Position numbers and translations under genes: made by a program. A stretch of 64,000 bases of DNA from JBCBGF01 sp039193455 (GTDB lineage: Bacteria; Pseudomonadota; Alphaproteobacteria; Rhodobacterales; Rhodobacteraceae), in NCBI GenBank assembly GCA_039193455.1, contig JBCCWO010000020.1, positions 1-64,000 of the forward strand. Direction: 5' to 3'. Of the stretch, positions 44,411 through 52,420 are shown one piece after another; positions within the stretch are counted from its first letter, which is position 1; every line of letters begins with the position of its first letter. Below the pieces are notes generated by a model that saw only the letters and a program-made list of their open reading frames with translations, did not search any database and was not told the DNA's origin.

Positions 44411-45475
44411 ATGAACGACGCCACGAAGATCATCGAGGAAATGAACGACCGCAGCCGCGAGGTGTTTCGCCGTGTGGTCGAAGGCTATCTCAATTCGGGC
44501 GATCCGGTCGGGTCGCGGACGTTGACGCGCGAGATGTCGGAACAAGTCAGCGCCGCGACGATCCGCAACGTGATGCAGGATCTCGAATATCTTGGCCTTC
44601 TCGACAGCCCCCATGTATCGGCCGGACGTGTGCCGACACAGATGGGGCTGCGGATGTTCGTCGATGGCCTGCTTGAGGTGGGCGAGTTGTCCGAAGTGGA
44701 TCGTCAACAGCTGGATGCAACGCTTGGCTCGAATGAAAGCGATGTTGCGGGGTTGCTGGATCGTGTCGGATCGGCGCTGTCGGGCGTGACGCAGGGGGCA
44801 AGCCTTGTGCTGGCGCCCAAGCATGAAGCGCCGATCAAGCATATCGAATTTGTCAGCCTGGCACCGGACCGTGCGCTTGTGGTGCTCGTCTTTGCCGATG
44901 GCCATGTCGAGAACCGGGTGTTCACGCCACCACCCGGGCAGACGCCGTCGTCTATGCGAGCGGCAGCGAATTTCATCAGCGCCATTGCCGAAGGACGTAC
45001 GCTGTCCGAACTCGGCGGTGCGACGGCGGCCGAGATTGCGGCCCGCCGGCGTGAGCTGGATGAGCTGGCGCGGGACATGGTCGAAAGCGGTGTTGCGATT
45101 TGGGAGAATGAGGGGGACCGGCACGAGCGTCTGATCGTGCGGGGGCGGTCGAACCTGCTTGACTCGCCCGAGACCGAGCAGGATTTCGAACGCATCCGGA
45201 CGCTCTTTGACGATCTGGAACGCAAGCGCGATATCGCGGATTTCCTGGAACTGACCGAAGCGGGCGAGGGTGTGCGAATTTTTATCGGGTCTGAGAACAA
45301 ACTCTTCTCACTTTCGGGTTCCTCTTTGGTGGTCTCTCCTTATATGAACGCGGACCGTAAGATCGTGGGTGCGGTGGGTGTCATCGGGCCGACACGATTG
45401 AACTATGGTCGGATCGTTCCGATCGTGGATTATACAGCGCAACTGGTGGGCAAGCTTTTGTCCGACCGAGGGTAG
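44411..45475 (+). CDS. hrcA: Heat-inducible transcription repressor HrcA
   Basis: HrcA represses groESL and sometimes dnaK operons by binding the CIRCE element. The 354-residue protein has the N-terminal winged helix (NSGDPVGSRTLTREMSEQVSAATIRNVMQDLEYLGLL followed by SAGRVPTQMGLRMFVDGL) and the C-terminal GVIGPTRLNYGRIVPIVDYTAQLV. I see no CIRCE palindrome in front of hrcA itself, so its targets are elsewhere. It is followed by grpE after 11 bases, the common hrcA-grpE pair. Confidence 0.97.
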   Translation: MNDATKIIEEMNDRSREVFRRVVEGYLNSGDPVGSRTLTREMSEQVSAATIRNVMQDLEYLGLLDSPHVSAGRVPTQMGLRMFVDGLLEVGELSEVDRQQLDATLGSNESDVAGLLDRVGSALSGVTQGASLVLAPKHEAPIKHIEFVSLAPDRALVVLVFADGHVENRVFTPPPGQTPSSMRAAANFISAIAEGRTLSELGGATAAEIAARRRELDELARDMVESGVAIWENEGDRHERLIVRGRSNLLDSPETEQDFERIRTLFDDLERKRDIADFLELTEAGEGVRIFIGSENKLFSLSGSSLVVSPYMNADRKIVGAVGVIGPTRLNYGRIVPIVDYTAQLVGKLLSDRG

Positions 45476-45486
45476 AGCAAGACGGC

Positions 45487-46092
45487 ATGGCCAAACAAAA
45501 GATCGAGGAAGACGAACAGCGCGACGTGTTGCAGGATGCAGAGCTTGAGGCGCTGGAAGAGGGGTTTGACCCGCTGGCCGACACCGCCGAGGCCGAGGCT
45601 GCGGGCGATGACGCCGATGTCGATGCACAGATCGCAACGCTCACCGCCGAACGCGACGATATGCGCGACCGCTTCATGCGCGCCCTGGCCGATGCCGAAA
45701 ACGCCCGCAAGCGGGGTGAACGGGATCGGCGCGAGGCCGAGCAATATGGCGGCTCCAAACTTGCGCGGGATATGCTGACGGTCTTTGACAACCTGCGCCG
45801 CGCGATCGATGCCGCGAATGAGGAAGAGAGCTCCGCAGACAAGGCGTTGATCGAAGGGGTCGAGCTGACGCTGCGCGAGCTTGTGAATGTCTTTGGCAAA
45901 CACGGGATCGAGCCGATCCAGCCCGAGGTTGGCGATACCTTTGATCCGCAGCTGCATCAGGCGATGTTCGAGGCGCCAGTGCCTGGAACCGTTGCGGGTG
46001 AGATCATTCAGGTCGCTGCGACCGGTTTCATGATCCATGACAGGCTGTTGCGCCCCGCCCAGGTCGGTGTGAGTTCCACGCCCAAGAGTTGA
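45487..46092 (+). CDS. grpE: Nucleotide exchange factor GrpE
   Basis: GrpE releases ADP from DnaK. The 201-residue protein has an acidic disordered start, a long coiled coil (RDDMRDRFMRALADAENARKR and the following helix), and the C-terminal beta domain with the signature FDPQLHQAMFEAPVPGTVAGEIIQVAATGFMIHDRLLRPAQVGV. DnaK and DnaJ genes are not in this window. It is cotranscribed with hrcA. Confidence 0.97.
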   Translation: MAKQKIEEDEQRDVLQDAELEALEEGFDPLADTAEAEAAGDDADVDAQIATLTAERDDMRDRFMRALADAENARKRGERDRREAEQYGGSKLARDMLTVFDNLRRAIDAANEEESSADKALIEGVELTLRELVNVFGKHGIEPIQPEVGDTFDPQLHQAMFEAPVPGTVAGEIIQVAATGFMIHDRLLRPAQVGVSSTPKS

Positions 46093-46275
46093 GCCGCACC
46101 GGCATCAACAAAACCTGAACGATTCCTGCGCAAATTCGTGCCGAGGGGTTTCACAACGGCCCCGGAACGCGCTATGTTTCGGCTATCGAATTGAAACGGT
46201 TTTTTGGCGACAAGTCTGGCAAAACAGACACGCATAAAACCGGAGGCAGAGACAGTTGGAGGCTGCAGGACAGCT

Positions 46276-46803
46276 ATGACAGGACGTATTGCAACGGGCC
46301 TTGCGGTGGCCGTCACTCTCTTTGGTGCAACGGCGGCTTCGGCGCAGGATTCTACGAACCGGGTTGCGGCGGAAACCGATTGGTCGGTCTTCGTTGAATC
46401 CGATCCCACCGAATGCTGGAGCGTTTCGGCCCCGAAAGAGACGGTGAATACACGCGACGGGCGCGTGGTGGCCGTGCGGCGGGGGGATATCTTGTTGTTC
46501 GTCACCCATCGCCCGGGTTCGGACGTGTCGGGCGAGCTGGCCTTTACCGGCGGCTATCCCTTTGCGGATGGTTCGACAGTGTCGATGGAGATTGGCGAGA
46601 CGACGTTTGAGCTCTTTACCGATGGTGAGTGGGCCTGGCCCGCATCCGCGTCGGAGGATGCCAAGATCACCACGGCCATGAAGCGCGGCACGCTTGCCGT
46701 GCTGACTGCGCGGTCCTCGCGCGGGACGGTGACGAAAGACACCTTTTCGCTGCTGGGATTTACCGCCGCCGTCGAGGAAGCCGAAAACCGCTGTTCCAGC
46801 TGA
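46276..46803 (+). CDS. Invasion-associated locus B (IalB)-like periplasmic protein
   Basis: The 175-residue product has a signal peptide (MTGRIATGLAVAVTLFGATAASAQ) and a mature domain with two cysteines, starting DWSVFVESDPTECWSVSAPK, as in the IalB family (Pfam IalB). Bartonella IalB aids erythrocyte invasion, but free-living alphaproteobacteria have many paralogues of unknown periplasmic role. The start at 46276 is where the signal peptide begins. The 183-base gap before it holds no feature I can support beyond A/T-rich promoter-like sequence. Confidence 0.85.
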   Translation: MTGRIATGLAVAVTLFGATAASAQDSTNRVAAETDWSVFVESDPTECWSVSAPKETVNTRDGRVVAVRRGDILLFVTHRPGSDVSGELAFTGGYPFADGSTVSMEIGETTFELFTDGEWAWPASASEDAKITTAMKRGTLAVLTARSSRGTVTKDTFSLLGFTAAVEEAENRCSS

Positions 46804-46875
46804 CGATCCGGGGCGCTGGCCCCTGTTCCATTCCCGTCACGAATCCTATATCTGCGCGTATCCCGTTCGGAGAGG

Positions 46876-48060
46876 ATGATGACGGCGACTGCCCCGATCA
46901 CGCAGGATCTTGTGACGATCCCACGCAAACTGCCTGAGGGGCCCATCAACCTGGTGGGTCTGACGCGGGCGCAGTTGCGTGACACCCTGATTGCCCACGG
47001 CACGCCCGAGAAGCAGGCGAAGATGCGCGTGGGCCAGATCTGGCAATGGATCTACCAGAAGGGCGTGCGCGACTTTGCCGACATGACGAACCTGAGCAAG
47101 GCCTACCGGGCCGAGCTGGCCGAACGGTTCGTGATTGCCGTGCCCGAGGTGGTGTCACGGCAAGTCTCGGACGATGGCACCCGCAAGTATCTCGTCCGGA
47201 TCGCGGGCGGGCATGAGGTTGAGACGGTCTACATCCCCGAAGACAACCGTGGGACACTGTGCATCTCAAGCCAGGTGGGCTGCACGCTGACCTGTTCGTT
47301 CTGCCACACCGGCACGCAGAAGCTGGTGCGCAACCTGACGGCGGGTGAGATCATCGGCCAGGTGATGATCGCCCGTGACGATCTGGGCGAGTGGCCCGAG
47401 ATTGGGCGCGCACCGAAAGATGAGACGCGGCTTTTGTCGAACATCGTGCTGATGGGCATGGGCGAGCCGCTTTATAATTTTGAGGCCGTGCGCGACGCGA
47501 TGCAGATCGCCATGGATGGCGAAGGGATCAGCCTAAGTCGACGGCGGATCACATTGTCGACCTCCGGCGTGGTGCCAGAGATCGCGCGGACGGCCGAGGA
47601 GATCGGGTGTTTGCTGGCGGTGTCGTTCCACGCCACGACGGATGAGATCCGCAATACGCTGGTCCCGATCAACAAGCGGTGGAATATCGAGACGCTGCTG
47701 GACGCGCTGCGCGCCTATCCCAAACTGTCGAACTCTGAACGGATCACGTTTGAATATGTGATGCTGAAGGGCGTGAACGATAGCGACGCGGATGCGCGAC
47801 GGTTGGTGAAGTTGATCCGGGGGATCCCGGCCAAGATCAATCTGATCCCGTTCAACGAATGGCCCGGCGCGCCCTATGAACGCTCGGACTGGGCGCGCAT
47901 CGAAAGCTTTGCCGACATCATCTATAAGGCTGGCTATGCCTCGCCCATCCGAACACCGCGGGGCGAGGATATCATGGCCGCGTGTGGTCAGCTGAAGTCC
48001 GCGACCGAGCGTGCGCGTAAATCCCGTGCCCAGATCGAAGCTGAGGCGGCGCAAGGTTAG
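46876..48060 (+). CDS. rlmN: 23S rRNA/tRNA (adenine C2)-methyltransferase RlmN
   Basis: RlmN is a radical SAM enzyme that methylates C2 of A2503 in 23S rRNA and A37 in some tRNAs. The 394-residue protein has C136-x3-C140-x2-C143 (CTLTCSFCHTG), the second catalytic cysteine in MAACGQLK near the C-terminus, and the ELAERF, MGMGEPLYNFEAV and GVNDSDADARRL segments. GGAGAGG precedes the double ATG start. Confidence 0.97.
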   Translation: MMTATAPITQDLVTIPRKLPEGPINLVGLTRAQLRDTLIAHGTPEKQAKMRVGQIWQWIYQKGVRDFADMTNLSKAYRAELAERFVIAVPEVVSRQVSDDGTRKYLVRIAGGHEVETVYIPEDNRGTLCISSQVGCTLTCSFCHTGTQKLVRNLTAGEIIGQVMIARDDLGEWPEIGRAPKDETRLLSNIVLMGMGEPLYNFEAVRDAMQIAMDGEGISLSRRRITLSTSGVVPEIARTAEEIGCLLAVSFHATTDEIRNTLVPINKRWNIETLLDALRAYPKLSNSERITFEYVMLKGVNDSDADARRLVKLIRGIPAKINLIPFNEWPGAPYERSDWARIESFADIIYKAGYASPIRTPRGEDIMAACGQLKSATERARKSRAQIEAEAAQG

Positions 48061-48108
48061 GCACCTGACCCGTCGCCGCCCGTTCTGACGCCTTTCCGTC
48101 TGGACAGC

Positions 48109-48149
48109 GATTGTTCTCAACCCCATCTTAAGGCGCATAGAGAACGATC
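48109..48149. promoter_or_regulatory. Inverted repeat in the intergenic region after rlmN
   Basis: GATTGTTCTC and GAGAACGATC form a 10-bp inverted repeat (one G-T pairing) separated by 21 bases. It lies 48 bases after the rlmN stop and 34 bases before the next start. The wide spacing fits a bipartite operator or a long-loop hairpin better than an intrinsic terminator. Confidence 0.45.
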
Positions 48150-48183
48150 AGCGCGGCGCAGACTGTGCGGACGAGGCAGGACA

Positions 48184-48508
48184 ATGAACGAGATGGAAGA
48201 TCGCCCGATTGCGGCGATACGGCAGGCATTTTCAGAACTTCAAAGGCGTGCCCGCAAGGCCAAGTTTCCCGCCCCCGGACCGGTGGATCAGTGCCGTGCG
48301 CCGAAACAGCGGGCGGCAGTGCAGCCGGCGATGCAGATTTCGCGAGGGTGTGAGGGCCAGGGCAATCGCGGTTCCGACCCTGCGCCTCGATCCCGATCTG
48401 GTCAAAGCGCTTCGCGATCTGGGCGCGGATTGGGAAACCCAGGCGAACGATCTGCTGCGGGCCGCGCTGGCGGATGCGCCGGCGGCCCCGTTGCAACGCG
48501 TGTCCTAG
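48184..48508 (+). pseudogene. Small DNA-binding/antitoxin-like gene, apparently frameshifted
   Basis: Two frames seem to encode halves of one protein. From the ATG at 48184 the first frame gives MNEMEDRPIAAIRQAFSELQ and continues with credible composition to about 48340. Then the next frame gives VPTLRLDPDLVKALRDLGADWETQANDLLRAAL to the stop at 48508. The latter resembles the ribbon-helix-helix end of BrnA-like antitoxins and of a small roseobacter protein family. The switch falls around the G-rich stretch 48340-48360. It may be a true pseudogene, a sequencing error, or an intact shorter gene starting at an internal GTG. No BrnT-like toxin gene is adjacent. Confidence 0.45.
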
Positions 48509-49350
48509 CGCCCGGGAATCACCTCGCGTTTCGATCCCGCGCCGTCCCAGTTGTCGATGGCGGCCACTGCCTCTTCCGCGGTTTCGACAAAACGGAAGAG
48601 CGTAAGGTCTTCCTCGGATATCGTGCCCGCCTCGGCCAAGGCAGGCCAGTTGACGATGGTGCGCCAGAACTCTTCCCCAAAAAGCAGGATTGGCACCCGA
48701 TCCATGCGACCGGTCTGAATCAGGGTCAGCGATTCAAAAAGCTCGTCCAGCGTCCCGAACCCGCCGGGGAAGACGGCGATGGCGCGGGCGCGCATCAGGA
48801 AGTGCATCTTGCGGATGCCAAAGTAGTGAAAGTTAAAGCACAGCTCGGGCGTGACGTATTCGTTGGGCGCCTGTTCATGCGGCAGCACGATGTTGAGCCC
48901 AATAGACACCCCACCCGCATCGATCGCGCCGCGATTGCCCGCCTCCATCACACCGGGTCCGCCGCCGGTCACGATCACATCCTGCCGGTTTCCATTCGCG
49001 CTTGAGCGTAGGGTCATCAGCCGCGCGAATTCACGCGCCTGGTCGTAGTACTTGGACAGGTTCGCCAGCGTTTCGGTGCGCGCGCTGTCCTTTTTGGCGG
49101 GTTCCGGGATGCGCGCGCCGCCGAACAGCACGATGGTGCTCTCAATGCCATATTCGCTCATCAACAGCTCGGGCTTCAGCAGCTCGAGCTGAAGCCGCAC
49201 GGGGCGCAGTTCATCGCGGCACAGAAATTCCGGGTCGTCGAACGCCAGACGATAGGCCGACGCGCGCGTCTGTGCCGTGTCGGGAGTGTCATGCGCCTTG
49301 CGGATATCCTGATCGGCTTTGGGAAACCGGCGGTTGCTGTCGTCTTTCAA
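48505..49350 (-). CDS. LOG family (TIGR00730) Rossmann-fold protein
   Basis: The product of about 281 residues carries the two LOG motifs: GGGPGVMEAGNRGA and PGGFGTLDELFE. These form the nucleotide-binding site of cytokinin-riboside 5'-monophosphate phosphoribohydrolases and of PpnN nucleosidases. The length and N-terminal extension resemble long bacterial LOG proteins that hydrolyse nucleoside monophosphates. The TTG at 49350 is chosen because GGAGGG lies seven bases before it. An in-frame GTG at 49365 overlaps that site. Its stop overlaps the previous small gene by four bases. Confidence 0.87.
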   Translation of the reverse strand: MKDDSNRRFPKADQDIRKAHDTPDTAQTRASAYRLAFDDPEFLCRDELRPVRLQLELLKPELLMSEYGIESTIVLFGGARIPEPAKKDSARTETLANLSKYYDQAREFARLMTLRSSANGNRQDVIVTGGGPGVMEAGNRGAIDAGGVSIGLNIVLPHEQAPNEYVTPELCFNFHYFGIRKMHFLMRARAIAVFPGGFGTLDELFESLTLIQTGRMDRVPILLFGEEFWRTIVNWPALAEAGTISEEDLTLFRFVETAEEAVAAIDNWDGAGSKREVIPGR

Positions 49351-49444
49351 GGGCCAACCCTCCACGGCATTGATTGCGCGCCTGTGGCTTACCGCTTATA
49401 GCCTCGCCCAACCTGAGACCAGAGACGTTTTTGGAGGATTGTCC

Positions 49445-50272
49445 ATGTCAACCGCTGCCCTGGAACACGCCATCGAGGCGGCATGGGACGCCCGCGATAC
49501 GATCACCCCCGCCACGACGGGCGAGACGCGCGAGGCCATCGAAGACACGCTGAACGCGCTGGACGGTGGCACGCTGCGGGTGGCCGAAAAGCAGGACGAT
49601 GGGTCCTGGCATGTTAATCAATGGGCCAAGAAGGCGGTTCTGTTGGGGTTCCGGCTGAAGGATATGGAACAGCAACCGGGCAGCGCGCAGGGCGGGTCCT
49701 GGTGGGACAAGGTCGACAGCAAGTGGAAGGACTGGGGCGATAATCAGTGGAAGGCCGCGGGATTTCGTGCGGTGCCGAACTGTGTCGTGCGCAAGTCCGC
49801 CTTTATCGCGCCGGGTGTCGTGCTGATGCCATCCTTCGTGAACCTCGGCGCCTATGTCGACAGCGGGACGATGGTGGATACCTGGGCCACGGTCGGGTCC
49901 TGCGCGCAGATCGGCAAGGATGTGCACCTGTCGGGCGGTGTCGGGATCGGCGGCGTCCTGGAACCGATGCAGGCCGGGCCGACAATCATCGAAGACAATT
50001 GCTTTATCGGCGCGCGGTCCGAGGTGGTCGAAGGTGTGATCGTGCGCGAAGGGTCCGTGCTTGGCATGGGTGTCTTCATCGGCCAGTCAACAAAGATCGT
50101 GGATCGCGAAACCGGCGAAGTGATGTATGGCGAGGTGCCGCCCTATTCGGTGGTGGTTGCCGGGTCGATGCCGTCGAAGAACGGGGTGAGCCTTTACTGT
50201 GCGGTCATCGTGAAGCGGGTGGATGAAAAGACCCGCTCGAAAACCGGGATCAACGATCTGCTGCGCGATTGA
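49445..50272 (+). CDS. dapD: 2,3,4,5-tetrahydropyridine-2,6-dicarboxylate N-succinyltransferase
   Basis: DapD succinylates tetrahydrodipicolinate in the lysine and meso-diaminopimelate pathway. The 275-residue protein has a helical N-terminal domain and the left-handed beta helix of hexapeptide repeats, with NLGAYVDSGTMVDTWATVGSCAQIGKDVHLSGGVGIGGVLEP as the signature run. TTGGAGG precedes the ATG at 49445. The dapD-unknown-dapE order forms one transcription unit. Confidence 0.97.
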   Translation: MSTAALEHAIEAAWDARDTITPATTGETREAIEDTLNALDGGTLRVAEKQDDGSWHVNQWAKKAVLLGFRLKDMEQQPGSAQGGSWWDKVDSKWKDWGDNQWKAAGFRAVPNCVVRKSAFIAPGVVLMPSFVNLGAYVDSGTMVDTWATVGSCAQIGKDVHLSGGVGIGGVLEPMQAGPTIIEDNCFIGARSEVVEGVIVREGSVLGMGVFIGQSTKIVDRETGEVMYGEVPPYSVVVAGSMPSKNGVSLYCAVIVKRVDEKTRSKTGINDLLRD

Positions 50273-50293
50273 TCGGGCCTTGCCCGCGCGCCC

Positions 50294-50620
50294 ATGGGAC
50301 AGAAACCATCACACGACGTCTACACGCTGGTCGTCGAGGTTGGCCGCAAGAACGGTGACGGCCTGCCCGATGGTGCGACCGGTGCGGGGCTGATGTGCTT
50401 TGCCAGCGGGGTGGATGAGGCCGAGGCCGTGCGCGAAACGGTGGCCATCCTGAAACAGGCCGGGCTCGCGCCGCTGGATGTCACCGCCTATGGCACGGCC
50501 GAGGAACGGTTGGCGCAAGGACATGAAATTGGCGCCGAAGAGACGGCGCTGATGGCGCGGGCCCGGGATGAGAACGCAGTGATCGTGGCCGAGATGACGC
50601 CGTTCTTCGGCAAGGATTGA
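50294..50620 (+). CDS. Conserved small protein between dapD and dapE, function unknown
   Basis: The 108-residue protein has a beta-alpha-beta look: DVYTLVVEVGRKNGDGLPDGATGAGLMCFASGVDEAEAVRETVAILKQAGL, then an acidic helix and VIVAEMTPFFGKD. No catalytic motif or membrane segment is visible. Its position, 21 bases after dapD and 31 before dapE, suggests cotranscription with the diaminopimelate genes. I do not recognise the family, and no function should be assigned. Confidence 0.8.
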   Translation: MGQKPSHDVYTLVVEVGRKNGDGLPDGATGAGLMCFASGVDEAEAVRETVAILKQAGLAPLDVTAYGTAEERLAQGHEIGAEETALMARARDENAVIVAEMTPFFGKD

Positions 50621-50651
50621 TGGCCCGGCCCTCGCGCGGTATCGACGGCGG

Positions 50652-51803
50652 ATGAGACAGACTTCCGTTGATCCCGTAGACCTGACCGCCCGCCTGATCC
50701 GGTGCCCCAGTGTGACGCCCGCGGATGCGGGGGCGATTTCCATCCTTGAAGAGGTGCTGAGCGCCGGGGGCTTCACCTGCCACCGCGCGGACCGGGGCGG
50801 TATTGCGAACCTCTTTGCCCGTTGGGGTGACAAGGGCCACCCACGGACCTTTGGGTTCAACGGCCACACCGATGTGGTGCCGCCGGGCGATCCGGCGGAT
50901 TGGTCGGGCGATCCATTTTCTGGCTCCATTCAAGACGGCAAGCTTTGGGGCCGTGGGGCGGCGGACATGAAATCGGGTGTTGCGGCCTTCGCCGCAGCAG
51001 CGGTGGATTTTGTGCGCGACACGCCCCCCGACGGTGCCGTCGTTCTGGCGATTACCGGCGATGAAGAGGGCGATGCAACCGACGGCACTGTGGCCTTGCT
51101 CGACTGGATGGAGGAGGCGGGCGAACGCATGGACGTTTGCGTGGTGGGCGAGCCGACATGCCCCGTGCAAATGGGCGATGTGATGAAGATCGGGCGGCGC
51201 GGGTCGATGACGGCGTTTTTTACGGTGACCGGGGTGCAGGGGCATTCGGCCTATCCCGACCGCGCGAAGAACCCGGTGGCCGCCATTGCCCGGCTGGGTG
51301 CGATGCTGGATACGCATGTGCTGGATACTGGGACCGAGCATTTCGGGCCCACGACCCTTGCGGTGACCACCATCGACACCGGCAACCCGGCCAACAACGT
51401 GATCCCGGCGGCAAGCCGGATGACGGTGAACATTCGGTTCAATGACACCCACAGCTCGGCCAGTTTGACAAAGTGGTTGCGCCAGATGGCGGCGGAGGTT
51501 GCCGATGACACCGGGTGTACCATTGAGATAACGACCAAGGTGTCGGGCGAAAGCTTTGTGACGCCGCCGGGGCCGTTGTCGGATCTGGTCAGCGGGGCGG
51601 TGCAGGCGGTGACGGGGGTCACGCCCGCGTTTTCGACCACCGGCGGCACGTCGGATGCACGGTTTGTGAAGAACCACTGCCCAGTAGTGGAGTTCGGCCT
51701 CGTGGGCCAGACAATGCACCAGGTGGACGAACATGTGAAAGTCGACGACATCCATACGCTCAAGGCGATCTATGGGCGCATGTTGCGTGACTATTTCACC
51801 TGA
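50652..51803 (+). CDS. dapE: Succinyl-diaminopimelate desuccinylase
   Basis: DapE removes succinate from N-succinyl-LL-diaminopimelate, giving LL-diaminopimelate for lysine and peptidoglycan. The 383-residue M20-family protein has the zinc-binding FNGHTDVVPPGD and WGRGAADMKSGVAAF segments, the TGDEEGDATDGT catalytic glutamate motif, the dimer-domain GRRGSMTAFFTVTGVQGHSAYPDRAKNP stretch, and a C-terminal histidine in GLVGQTMHQVDEHV. It overlaps the next gene by 17 to 32 bases, depending on the start used. Confidence 0.96.
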   Translation: MRQTSVDPVDLTARLIRCPSVTPADAGAISILEEVLSAGGFTCHRADRGGIANLFARWGDKGHPRTFGFNGHTDVVPPGDPADWSGDPFSGSIQDGKLWGRGAADMKSGVAAFAAAAVDFVRDTPPDGAVVLAITGDEEGDATDGTVALLDWMEEAGERMDVCVVGEPTCPVQMGDVMKIGRRGSMTAFFTVTGVQGHSAYPDRAKNPVAAIARLGAMLDTHVLDTGTEHFGPTTLAVTTIDTGNPANNVIPAASRMTVNIRFNDTHSSASLTKWLRQMAAEVADDTGCTIEITTKVSGESFVTPPGPLSDLVSGAVQAVTGVTPAFSTTGGTSDARFVKNHCPVVEFGLVGQTMHQVDEHVKVDDIHTLKAIYGRMLRDYFT

Positions 51804-52389
51804 GCATCGCCGCCGCCTTGTGGTGATGGTGAAGGAACCGCGCCCGGGGCGGGTGAAGACGCGGCTCGGGCGTGACATCGGGATGGTCCCTGCGGCGTGG
51901 TGGTTTCGGCGACAAGTGGAAAAGCTTTTGCGCCGGGTGCGCGATCCCCGGTGGGATCTGGTGTTGGCGGTCAGCCCGGATGCGGCGGGGCTGGTAAGCC
52001 GGGTTTGGCCGGGGGATCTGGCGCGGATACCGCAAGGGCCGGGGAGCCTTGGGGACCGGATGCGGCGGATCATGGTGGCGATGCCGCCGGGGCCGGTGGT
52101 GATCGTGGGCGCGGATATTCCGGGGATTGATACCCGCGCGGTGGCGCGGGCCTTTGCCGCGCTGGGCGGCCATGAGGCGGTGTTCGGGCCGGCGCCCGAT
52201 GGCGGGTATTGGGCCGTGGGGCTGAAGCGGGTGAGGGCGGTGTCGCCGGAATTCCTGCATGGTGTGCGCTGGAGCGGGCCACACGCGCTGGCAGACAGTA
52301 TGGCGACGCTATCGGGTTCGCGCATTGCGCTGGTCGATACGCTGCAGGATGTGGATACGCTGGAGGACCTGACGCGCCTTTCCGCATGA
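51787..52389 (+). CDS. DUF2064 (TIGR04282-like) glycosyltransferase-fold protein
   Basis: The product of about 200 residues starts near VVMVKEPRPGRVKTRLGRDIG, the nucleotidyltransferase-like signature of DUF2064. VIVGADIPGIDTRAV (the G-x-D-x-P metal site) and APDGGYWAVGL follow. Relatives are annotated as arsenosugar-biosynthesis glycosyltransferases or uncharacterised. The start may be the GTG at 51787 or an ATG at 51772; both lie inside the end of dapE, so translation is probably coupled to it. The substrate is unknown. Confidence 0.85.
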   Translation: MTISPEHRRRLVVMVKEPRPGRVKTRLGRDIGMVPAAWWFRRQVEKLLRRVRDPRWDLVLAVSPDAAGLVSRVWPGDLARIPQGPGSLGDRMRRIMVAMPPGPVVIVGADIPGIDTRAVARAFAALGGHEAVFGPAPDGGYWAVGLKRVRAVSPEFLHGVRWSGPHALADSMATLSGSRIALVDTLQDVDTLEDLTRLSA

Positions 52390-52420
52390 CGCGGTGCGGC
52401 GCGCGTGCTAGCCCCCAGCC

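Noticed and set aside
50481..52325. A 614-codon open frame on the minus strand across dapE and the DUF2064 gene
   Set aside because: It is antisense to recognised genes, and its composition is typical of a shadow frame.
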